From contig JAVEEE010000003.1 in the NCBI GenBank assembly GCA_030840615.1, forward strand, positions 1-9,662: a stretch of 9,662 nt of DNA, in the 5' to 3' direction. A program made the position numbers and the translations under genes. Positions 1 through 6,102 of this stretch are shown one piece after another. The number at the start of each line of letters is the position of its first letter. Position 1 is the stretch's first letter. Source of the DNA: Frankiaceae bacterium (GTDB lineage Bacteria; Actinomycetota; Actinomycetes; JAFAQI01). The notes under the pieces were generated by a model. The model made no database searches. It had not been told where the DNA came from and saw only the letters and a list, made by a program, of their open reading frames with translations.

Positions 1-1553
1 AACAACCCGTCACCGTGACCGGCCGTGTCGAAGACACCGCTGGCCGGGCAGAGTCCTGAGGACACCACGACGCCGTTGTCGTCGGTCAGCACGCAGGTGA
101 GAACGACCCCGGCCTCGCTGTCGCTGATGGCGACGGTGACCTGCGTGGTACCGACCGTCGACGGGATCGCACCGACGGTCGGGGCCGGCGGCGCGGTGGT
201 GTCGAGGGTGTAGGTGAAGGTGGTGGTGGAGGCGTTGCCCAGCGGGTCGGTCGCGGTGACGGAGAGAACGTAGTCGCCGTCGGCCGCGCCCGAAAGGTCA
301 AGCACCATTGACGAGCCGCAGGCGGTGACGGCAGCAGCCGACGGGCCGGTCACCGAGCAGGTGAGAGTCGCGTCCGCGTCGGGCTCGGTGACGGTGAACG
401 CGGGGGTGCGGTTGCGCGCCGGACCGTGGCTGCCGGTGACCGTGGGCGTGGTCGGGGCGGTCGTGTCGAGGACGTAGTCGACGGTCACGGTGACCTTGTT
501 GCCGACCGCGTCCTTGACGACGATCTTGAGGGTGTAGGTGCCATCGGGCAGCCCGGCGAGGTTGAGCGTGGTCGTCGGCCCGCAGCTGACGACCGGCACG
601 ACCGCGGCCGGGCCGGTGACGGTGCACGTGTAGGTGACACCGGCGTCGGGCTCGTCGACGTCGAAGGTGGGCGTGCGATCCGTCCCGGGCGAAGACGGCG
701 CGGTGACCGTAGGTGCGGTCGGTGCTGTGATGTCGAGCGTGTAGCCGGCGTGCCCGGCCGAGCCGGCATTGCCGAGCGAGTCGGTCGCGATGACCGACAC
801 CGTGAAGTCACCATCGACCCCGCCGGGCCCGGTGAGGTCGAGCGTGACGCTGCCGGTGGTGCAGGTGGAGACGGGTACGGCGCCGGACGGGCCGGTCGCC
901 GTGCAGCCGACGCTCGCCCCCGCTTCGACGCCGCTGACCGCAAATGTGGGCGTACGGTCGTTGTCGGGGCTGGCCGGCGGGGTGACCGTCGGGGCGTTCG
1001 GCCCGGTGACATCGAGCGTGTAAGTCGACTGCGCCGGTGCGCTCACCAAGCCGCCGGCGGTAGCCGTGACGGTGAGCGTGTAGTCGCCGCTGGTGGCGGC
1101 AGCGCCGAGCTGGGCGGTGAACGGGTCGGCGCAGGGGTCGGCAGCGTCGACGACGTTGCCAACCGAGTCGGTCACCGAGCAGGCGCCGGTCGCCCCGACC
1201 GGGAGACCCAGGGCCCAGGTCGGGCTGCGGTCGTTGTCGGGGTTGGTGGCAGGCGCGCTGGGGCTCGGCGCCGGCGGTGCGACGTCGATGCTCGAGCTCG
1301 CCGTCTCGGGTGTGGCCCCACCGGCGACAGCAGCGGCGGTGTCGTTGTCGACGACCAGCGTGTAAGTGCCGCCCGGCTCGGCGCTGACGTCGTAGGACAC
1401 GCTCGGCCCGCAGTCGCTGAGCGGATCGACGACGGTGGCGCCGCGGCGCAGCTCGCAGCTCGTCGGAGTGCTGTCGCTGGTGGTGATGTCCCAGGTCAGC
1501 GCAGTGGCGGTGGTGGCGCCGGCCGGTGTGGTGGGCGTGACGTCGAGGCCGGC
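1..1553 (-). repeat. Six tandem protein repeats of about 90 residues (Ig-like)
   Basis: The first cysteines of successive repeats are residues 74, 166, 258, 351, 440 and 528 of the encoded protein, giving a period of 88-93 residues (about 264-279 bp). Their partners are 89, 182, 272, 365, 453 and 543. The repeats are diverged at DNA level, so they look like old domain duplications rather than recent copies. Repeat 1, next to the signal peptide, is the least similar and lacks the DRTP opening. The array may continue beyond the left edge. Confidence 0.8.
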
Positions 1554-1676
1554 GGCGTGAGCTGTCTGCGCCGAGAGCGCGACGACGAATGCGGCGCCGG
1601 CGGCGGGCAGCAGGCAGCGCGAGAACGCGCGTGCCCGCGCGTGACCTCGACGAAATCGCTGCAAGACGCCCACCAC
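1..1676 (-). CDS. Secreted multi-repeat Ig-like domain protein (C-terminus beyond window)
   Basis: This frame is open from a GTG at 1676 to the left edge (558 codons), so the C-terminus is missing. The start is chosen because AGGGGG at 1686-1681 lies 4 bases upstream; a second GTG follows at 1673. The N-terminus is Arg-rich (residues 7-20), then hydrophobic (about 21-36), and ends in a likely signal-peptidase site after Ala-His-Ala (39-41). The rest is six repeats of about 90 residues, rich in Thr, Val, Asp and Pro. Most share an opening like DRTPTF, a middle such as TCTVTGP, then GxYTLxVxAxDxxGN and a closing LDTTAP. This pattern resembles bacterial Ig-like (Big) domains of surface or adhesin proteins. 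Each repeat has two Cys 13-16 residues apart. Export and a cell-surface or extracellular role are inferred; ligand and anchoring mode are unknown. The exact Pfam family is not certain. Confidence 0.85.
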   Translation of the reverse strand, partial: MVGVLQRFRRGHARARAFSRCLLPAAGAAFVVALSAQTAHAAGLDVTPTTPAGATTATALTWDITTSDSTPTSCELRRGATVVDPLSDCGPSVSYDVSAEPGGTYTLVVDNDTAAAVAGGATPETASSSIDVAPPAPSPSAPATNPDNDRSPTWALGLPVGATGACSVTDSVGNVVDAADPCADPFTAQLGAAATSGDYTLTVTATAGGLVSAPAQSTYTLDVTGPNAPTVTPPASPDNDRTPTFAVSGVEAGASVGCTATGPSGAVPVSTCTTGSVTLDLTGPGGVDGDFTVSVIATDSLGNAGSAGHAGYTLDITAPTAPTVTAPSSPGTDRTPTFDVDEPDAGVTYTCTVTGPAAVVPVVSCGPTTTLNLAGLPDGTYTLKIVVKDAVGNKVTVTVDYVLDTTAPTTPTVTGSHGPARNRTPAFTVTEPDADATLTCSVTGPSAAAVTACGSSMVLDLSGAADGDYVLSVTATDPLGNASTTTFTYTLDTTAPPAPTVGAIPSTVGTTQVTVAISDSEAGVVLTCVLTDDNGVVVSSGLCPASGVFDTAGHGDGL

Positions 1677-1699
1677 CGATCCCCCTATCGGCAGCAGAT

Positions 1700-1732
1700 G
1701 ACTAGGTCTTGACTAGGTCCCGGCTGGGTCTT
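1700..1732. repeat. Three tandem 11-bp direct repeats upstream of the Ig-like gene
   Basis: Read on the plus strand the units are GACTAGGTCTT (1700-1710), GACTAGGTCCC (1711-1721) and GGCTGGGTCTT (1722-1732). The first two share nine identical bases; the third differs from unit 1 at two positions. An 11-bp period puts the units on the same face of the helix, as in operators for tandemly binding regulators such as OmpR/PhoP-type or SARP proteins. The block lies 24-56 bases upstream of the GTG of the Ig-like gene, where its promoter should be. Binding is inferred; no cognate regulator is identified. Confidence 0.6.
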
Positions 1733-1734
1733 TG

Positions 1735-1754
1735 TGACCGTGACGTATCGGTCA
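1735..1754. promoter_or_regulatory. Inverted repeat TGACCG-N8-CGGTCA
   Basis: TGACCG at 1735-1740 is the exact reverse complement of CGGTCA at 1749-1754, with 8 bases between. It sits directly beside the 11-bp repeats in the divergent intergenic region, so an operator for either gene is possible. A 6-bp arm can arise by chance in GC-rich DNA, hence the low confidence. Confidence 0.3.
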
Positions 1755-1779
1755 TCGTCGAATGTGCCTCAGCGACCGC

Positions 1780-1809
1780 TTGACAAGAGCCCTTGACGCA
1801 TCGGAAAGT
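1780..1809 (+). promoter_or_regulatory. Possible sigma70-type promoter for the HTH-MBL unit
   Basis: TTGACA at 1780-1785 matches the -35 consensus exactly. With an 18-base spacer the -10 position holds GAAAGT (1804-1809), a weak match. Transcription would start near 1816, about 58 bases before the chosen GTG at 1874. A second TTGAC at 1793 has no good -10. The -35 is the stronger part of the evidence. Confidence 0.35.
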
Positions 1810-1861
1810 GTCGTCGGACGCAAGTCAACGTTGGTTGCCAGCGTGGTCCGGGGGCCGTCTC

Positions 1862-1868
1862 GAGGGGG
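1862..1868 (+). promoter_or_regulatory. Ribosome binding site fixing the HTH gene start
   Basis: GAGGGGG ends 5 bases before the GTG at 1874. An in-frame start at 1793 has no comparable site and would add 27 residues without domain character, so 1874 is preferred. Confidence 0.6.
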
Positions 1869-1873
1869 TTGAA

Positions 1874-2224
1874 GTGGCGGACGATCAGTGGCCGTATCCG
1901 TCCTACGGCGACCGGGTCTGGCTCGGTGGGGAGCGAGGTTCCGACCGGGCTCTTGCGGCGGTCGTCCGGGCCCTTCGCGGGCTCGTCTCGGAGTCGGGCG
2001 GACGACCCAGCGGCGACCCGGAGTCGTTGCTCGACGGTCTGGGGCACATGGCCGCCGTCGGGGAGCGGATCGACTGGGCGCTGCTCTCGCTGGTCGGCGA
2101 GGCGAGGGCTCGCGGGGTCTCGTGGCAGGCGATCGGTCTGGCCCTCGGAGTGACCAAGCAAGCCGCCCAGCAACGCTTCGCGCCCTACGTGAGACAGGCC
2201 CTCGACCAAGCCGGACAACCGTGA
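1874..2224 (+). CDS. Small helix-turn-helix DNA-binding protein
   Basis: This encodes 116 residues with the GTG start supported by the GAGGGGG site at 1862. Near the C-terminus, residues 83-102 read SWQAIGLALGVTKQAAQQRF. This is a typical helix-turn-helix of the kind seen in sigma-region-4-like and short actinobacterial regulators: the first helix is SWQAIGLAL, the turn GVT and the recognition helix KQAAQQRF. Residues 25-80 are mostly helical and may form a dimer or a partner surface. There is no membrane segment. The gene is followed after 39 bases by the MBL hydrolase gene on the same strand, and is divergent from the Ig-like gene. A regulatory role in one or both is a reasonable guess, but targets are unknown. 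The protein is too short to assign to a named regulator family. Confidence 0.75.
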   Translation: MADDQWPYPSYGDRVWLGGERGSDRALAAVVRALRGLVSESGGRPSGDPESLLDGLGHMAAVGERIDWALLSLVGEARARGVSWQAIGLALGVTKQAAQQRFAPYVRQALDQAGQP

Positions 2225-2263
2225 CCCGGGTCGGCGTCGAGACGGCCATCCACATCGATCCTG

Positions 2264-2959
2264 GTGGGATGTGACGTCCTGATTCGCCGCGTCGACTTCG
2301 GCTATTTCGTCCGACCGGGCGATGAAACGACGACCGGTGCCGCGCGGGTGGAACCGGTCCTCGGATATCTGGTGGACCACCCTCGAGGCCGGTTGCTGCT
2401 CGACACCGGCATGGGAGTCCATCCTGACGTCGACGCCCGCTACCGGCCCCGCCGAATCGATCTGCACGCGGCGTTGTCTGCAGTCGGCAGCCGCGTCGAC
2501 GACGTCACCGTGGTCGTGAACTGCCATCTGCACTTCGATCACTGCGGCAACAACCCCGCGCTTGCCGGCCGGCCGATATTCGTCCAAGCCGTCGAACTGG
2601 CCAACGCCAGGGGCGCCGACTACACCCTGCCGGAGCTGGTGGATGCTCGCGGGCTTGTCTACGAGGAGGTGAGCGGCGACGCGGAGGTGTGGCCAGGCGT
2701 CACCATCGTGCCAACCCCCGGACACACCAGCGGCCATCAGTCGCTGATCGTGCGGCGCGGAGATGGCGCGGTCGTCGTACTGGCCGGGCAGAGCCACGAC
2801 ACGGCAACAGACTTCAGCGCTGACGCACTTGCCGTTCGGGCTGCCCATGATGGCCAGGTCGCATCAGTGCAGCTGCCGCCCACGTGGATGCGCCGGTTGC
2901 TGGAGCTGGATCCCAAGAGTGTGTACTTCGCACACGATCACGCGGTCTGGCTGCCGTGA
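2264..2959 (+). CDS. MBL-fold metallo-hydrolase, N-acyl-homoserine lactonase-like
   Basis: The 231-residue product carries the zinc-binding motif HLHFDH (residues 88-93, with Asp92 and His93), followed by CGNN. It also has TPGHTSGH (151-158, metal ligand His154) and a C-terminal AHDH (223-226). The order and spacing, and the opening GRLLLDTGMG (42-51), match the lactonase branch of the metallo-beta-lactamase superfamily (AiiA/AttM-like), which opens the lactone ring of quorum signals. The usual metal-bridging Asp is replaced by Gln176 in VLAGQSHD. The substrate is therefore uncertain: lactone, other ester or thioester. The GTG at 2264 is the only usual start between the upstream in-frame stop (2222-2224) and the conserved region; its ribosome site is weak, so coupling to the HTH gene is possible. 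No signal peptide is seen, so it is likely cytoplasmic. Confidence 0.85.
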   Translation: MGCDVLIRRVDFGYFVRPGDETTTGAARVEPVLGYLVDHPRGRLLLDTGMGVHPDVDARYRPRRIDLHAALSAVGSRVDDVTVVVNCHLHFDHCGNNPALAGRPIFVQAVELANARGADYTLPELVDARGLVYEEVSGDAEVWPGVTIVPTPGHTSGHQSLIVRRGDGAVVVLAGQSHDTATDFSADALAVRAAHDGQVASVQLPPTWMRRLLELDPKSVYFAHDHAVWLP

Positions 2960-2965
2960 GCGAAT

Positions 2966-4597
2966 TCACCCCATGTGGGGGTAGCGCCAGTCCGTCGCCG
3001 GGACGAAGTTCTCCTTGATCGCGCGCGGGCTCGTCCAGCGCAGCAGGTTGAGCATCGAGCCCGCCTTGTCGTTGGTGCCCGATGCCCTGGCACCGCCGAA
3101 GGGCTGCTGCCCGACGACCGCGCCGGTCGGCTTGTCGTTGATGTAGAAGTTGCCGGCCGAGAACCGCAGCATCTCGTGGGCCCTGACGATTGCCTCGCGG
3201 TCCTGCGCGAACACGGCACCGGTCAACGCATACGGCGCGATGTCGGCGGCCTGCCGTACGACGTCGTCGTAGTCGGGGTCGTCGTAGACGAACACCCCGA
3301 GGATCGGCCCGAAGTACTCCGTCGTGAAGATCTCGTGCGTCGGGTCAGTCCCGACCAGCACCGTGGGCCGGACGAAGAAGCCTTCCGTGTCGTCGCCAGT
3401 GCCACCGGCAAGGATCTCGATAGTCGGGTCGGAGTGCGCCCGGTCGAGCACGGCGGACAGCCGTTCGAAAGCGCGCCGGTCGATCACCGCACCCATGAAA
3501 TGGGAGAAGTCGGACACATCGCCGACGGGCAGCGCCTCGGTCTCGGCAGCGAGCTCGTCGCGCAACCGGCCCCACAGCGACCGCGGCACGTAGGCGCGCG
3601 ACGCGGCCGAGCACTTCTGCCCCTGGAACTCGAACGCTCCGCGGATCAGACCGGTACGCAGCGCGTCGCCATCGGCGGACGGATGCGCGATGACGAAGTC
3701 CTTGCCGCCCGTTTCCCCCACCAGCCGCGGATAGCTGCGGTAACCGGCGATGTTGTTGCCGACCGACTGCCACAGATGCTGGAACGTCGGGGTCGAACCG
3801 GTGAAATGGATACCGGCGAGGTCGGGGTGGGACAGCGCCACCTCGGACACCGCCCGGCCGTCGCCCGTCACCATGTTGATGACCCCGGCGGGCAACCCGG
3901 CGGCTTCGAGCAGTCGCATGAGGAAGTGCGCCGAGAACTGCTGCGCGGGGCTCGGCTTCCACACCACCGTGCAGCCCATCAACGCCGGCGCCGTCGGCAG
4001 GTTGCCCGCGATCGACGTGAAGTTGAACGGGGTGATGGCGAGCACGAAACCCTCGAGCGGCCGGTGGTCCATCCGGTTCCACATCAGCGGTGCGCTGATC
4101 GGCTGCTCGGAGAGGATCTTGCGCGCATAGTGGACGTTGAAGCGCCAGAAGTCCGCCAGCTCGCAGACCGCGTCGATCTCCGCCTGGTAGCAGGTCTTCG
4201 ACTGCCCCAACCTCGTCGACGCGTTGACGGTGTCGCGCCACGGACCGACGAGGAGGTCGGCCGCCTTGAGGAACACTGCCGCCCGCTCGTCGAACGGCAG
4301 CGCCCGCCACGCCGGCGCAGCGGCTAGCGCCGCGTCGACCGCGGACGCCACCTCCCCGGCGGTGGCGTTCCAGGTGTGGCCGACCACAGCGGAGTGCCGG
4401 TGTGGCATGACGACGTCGATGCGCTCGCCGGCGCCCGGACGCGCCGCGCCGCCGATCGTCATCGTCAGGTCGATCGGGTCCGCGGATGCAAGCTCCTTCA
4501 GCCTCGCCTCGAGGCTCGCCCGCTCCTTGCTCCCGGGCGCATAGCTGCGGACCGGCTCGTTCACGGGCTCGGGCGGGACAGTGACGGCATCGAACAT
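2966..4597 (-). CDS. pruA: L-glutamate-gamma-semialdehyde dehydrogenase (P5C dehydrogenase)
   Basis: This complete 543-residue enzyme oxidises glutamate-gamma-semialdehyde, the open form of pyrroline-5-carboxylate, to glutamate with NAD+. It is the second step of proline catabolism. Aldehyde dehydrogenase hallmarks are present: Asn192 in TPFNFTS, the general base Glu295 in VGETGGKD, and the nucleophile Cys329 in GQKCSAASR. The 34-residue spacing of Glu to Cys is normal for the family. The N-terminal NEPVRSYAPGS and C-terminal QQPFGGARASGTNDKAG are typical of the stand-alone P5CDH branch. Length is as expected for this monofunctional type. AGGA at 4608-4605 lies 7 bases before the ATG. It is the last gene of the six-gene minus-strand unit, 27 bases after the DUF6912-like gene. 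No proline dehydrogenase is in the window. It converges on the MBL gene with 6 bases between stops. Confidence 0.96.
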   Translation of the reverse strand: MFDAVTVPPEPVNEPVRSYAPGSKERASLEARLKELASADPIDLTMTIGGAARPGAGERIDVVMPHRHSAVVGHTWNATAGEVASAVDAALAAAPAWRALPFDERAAVFLKAADLLVGPWRDTVNASTRLGQSKTCYQAEIDAVCELADFWRFNVHYARKILSEQPISAPLMWNRMDHRPLEGFVLAITPFNFTSIAGNLPTAPALMGCTVVWKPSPAQQFSAHFLMRLLEAAGLPAGVINMVTGDGRAVSEVALSHPDLAGIHFTGSTPTFQHLWQSVGNNIAGYRSYPRLVGETGGKDFVIAHPSADGDALRTGLIRGAFEFQGQKCSAASRAYVPRSLWGRLRDELAAETEALPVGDVSDFSHFMGAVIDRRAFERLSAVLDRAHSDPTIEILAGGTGDDTEGFFVRPTVLVGTDPTHEIFTTEYFGPILGVFVYDDPDYDDVVRQAADIAPYALTGAVFAQDREAIVRAHEMLRFSAGNFYINDKPTGAVVGQQPFGGARASGTNDKAGSMLNLLRWTSPRAIKENFVPATDWRYPHMG

Positions 4598-4624
4598 GTC
4601 CTCATCCTGCCCCAGATCTCGGGG

Positions 4625-5110
4625 TCAATCGGCGAGCAGATCGGGCAGCTCCTGGACGGCGTACCAGGCGAGCTCGGTCGCGCCCGCCTCGTCGAGTGCG
4701 AAGGCTGCGTCGTCGTCGCCGGCCACGGCTCCGCCGAGCGCGGTGACCGCGGCGCTCACGACGGCTTCCGAGTCCTCGTCGTCGACCAGTGCCGAGGCCC
4801 ATCGAGAGACGGGGACCGGCGCGCCCACCACGACCCCTGAACGCCCCGGCCCGGCCGGGGCGACGTCCAGGTCGGCGACCTCCGCCGCTACGACGACCCG
4901 GCGGCGAGGGGCGTCGAGGTCGACGGCGAGAAGGTCCAGGCACGACCGGCCGGCGGCGAGGCTGGCGACGTACTCCATCTCCTCCTCGCTGCCCTCCCGG
5001 TACCACTCACGGAGTGCGGGCGTCACCGCGTGAGCCGGGCCTGGCGGCGCCTGACCGTCGGCGAGCCAGCGCGCCAGCGCAGGAAGCGTCGCGGCCAGAT
5101 AGACGCGCAT
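4625..5110 (-). CDS. DUF6912-like conserved actinobacterial protein
   Basis: The 161-residue product starts MRVYLAATLPAL and contains AVTPALREWYREG (28-40) with an acidic EEEMEY stretch (42-47). A hydrophobic RVVVAAEVADLDV (71-83) and a C-terminal ELAWYAVQELPDLL (146-159) follow. From memory this pattern matches the DUF6912 family, found in many actinobacteria and of unknown function. The middle is rich in Asp, Ala and Val. There is no signal peptide, membrane helix or recognisable catalytic motif, so it is probably cytoplasmic. It lies 14 bases after the patatin gene and 27 before pruA. No clear ribosome site precedes its ATG, which suggests translation by coupling within the operon. Confidence 0.8.
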   Translation of the reverse strand: MRVYLAATLPALARWLADGQAPPGPAHAVTPALREWYREGSEEEMEYVASLAAGRSCLDLLAVDLDAPRRRVVVAAEVADLDVAPAGPGRSGVVVGAPVPVSRWASALVDDEDSEAVVSAAVTALGGAVAGDDDAAFALDEAGATELAWYAVQELPDLLAD

Positions 5111-5124
5111 GACGCTGGCGCGGC

Positions 5125-6102
5125 CTACGCGGCAGGAATCGTGGAAGCGCCGGCGGCGAGCGCCGTCGCAGACGTGCGTAGCGAGGTCTCGAAGACCTGG
5201 GTGCGGCGGCGGTGGTCCATGAGGTTGAGCCCGATCGCCTCGAGATCCTCTCGGCCCGGACCGAGGATCGTCACGCTGGTGCCGTGCCGGCGGACCTTGC
5301 CCGCCTCGTGCAGCACCCGCTTGGTCATCGCACGACGGAAGCGGCGCTCGACCCGACCGACCAGCGACGGCGGTTCGTCGTAGTCGAAGGACACCATGGG
5401 CGCGAGCACAACGACCTCGTCCAACCCCATGCCGGCCAGCAGGTCGAGCGAGGTCGGCGAGCAGGTCCCGCCGTCGACGTAACGGCGCCCGTCGATCATC
5501 GTCGGGGCATACCAGCCGGGAATCGAACAGGACGCCATGACCGCTTCGGCGAGCGTGGCCGGCGGTGCGCCCGTGCGTCCGAAGGCAATCCGGCGTCCGG
5601 AGTCGTAGTCCATCGCCATGATCCAGGTGGCAGGGTGCTCCGGCCAGTCGTTGTCGGGATTCGCGGCAGTCATGAGCACGCCGAGGGGAGCGAGGTTGCC
5701 GCGTCCGCGCGGCGCGAAGCCGGCGAGGATGGCCAGCGGCGGCAGCTTGCGCGGGTTCCGTGCGGCCTGGGCGAGCAGCGCGGCCGAACCGAGGCGAAGC
5801 TTGGGTCGTGGCGGCAATGCCCCGCCGCTCGCCGTGTCATGGTCGAACTCGATCTGGGGGTCGCCAGGCCCGGGCACCCCGCGCTGGTTGTTGACGAGGT
5901 TCTCGACGGTGATGCCGCTGCCGAGCAGGCCGCTCAGCACCGCTCCGGCGGACGTCCCCACGAGAAGGTCGGACTCGCCCGGGTCCCAGCCGAGGGTCTG
6001 CTTCACCGCCTGCAGCGCGCCGATCATCCAGGCCGCGCCGAGCACGCCGCCTCCCCCGAGAACGAGCCCTCGCTTCGGGATCCCTGTCGCCGCCGGTGTC
6101 AT
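5125..6102 (-). CDS. Patatin-like phospholipase/lipase
   Basis: The 325-residue product has all patatin hallmarks. These are a Gly-rich oxyanion loop LGGGGVLG (15-22), the nucleophile elbow GTSAG (49-53, Ser51), and the catalytic Asp210 in YVDGG. Together they make the Ser-Asp dyad of a lipid acyl hydrolase. It has no signal peptide and a cytoplasmic or lipid-droplet location is likely. The ATG overlaps the stop of the upstream WS/DGAT gene as ATGA (6102-6099), so the two are probably translated together. The likely substrate is then a neutral lipid or phospholipid connected with the acyltransferase, but this is inference from position. The reading frame stays open far upstream inside the acyltransferase gene. 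That extension is a GC-rich artefact and is excluded. Confidence 0.93.
   Translation of the reverse strand: MTPAATGIPKRGLVLGGGGVLGAAWMIGALQAVKQTLGWDPGESDLLVGTSAGAVLSGLLGSGITVENLVNNQRGVPGPGDPQIEFDHDTASGGALPPRPKLRLGSAALLAQAARNPRKLPPLAILAGFAPRGRGNLAPLGVLMTAANPDNDWPEHPATWIMAMDYDSGRRIAFGRTGAPPATLAEAVMASCSIPGWYAPTMIDGRRYVDGGTCSPTSLDLLAGMGLDEVVVLAPMVSFDYDEPPSLVGRVERRFRRAMTKRVLHEAGKVRRHGTSVTILGPGREDLEAIGLNLMDHRRRTQVFETSLRTSATALAAGASTIPAA

Noticed and set aside
426..1712. 428-codon plus-strand frame, Gly/Arg-rich
   Set aside because: It is antisense to the Ig-like gene. The minus frame has a signal peptide, ribosome site and regular repeats; this frame has low-complexity Arg/Gly/Asp composition and no domain.
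1793..1873. 27-residue N-terminal extension of the HTH protein
   Set aside because: It has no ribosome site, and its start would overlap the proposed promoter; GTG 1874 has a strong site.
1769..2848. 359-codon minus-strand frame over the HTH and MBL genes
   Set aside because: The plus-strand genes have clear HTH and zinc motifs and a ribosome site; the minus frame has none.
2968..2983. ACCCC-ATGT-GGGGGT hairpin between the convergent genes as a terminator
   Set aside because: The stem is only about five base pairs, lies over the end of pruA and has no T-run, so it is too weak to call.
2975..4327. 450-codon plus-strand frame
   Set aside because: It is antisense to pruA, whose catalytic motifs are complete; this frame is a GC-rich shadow.
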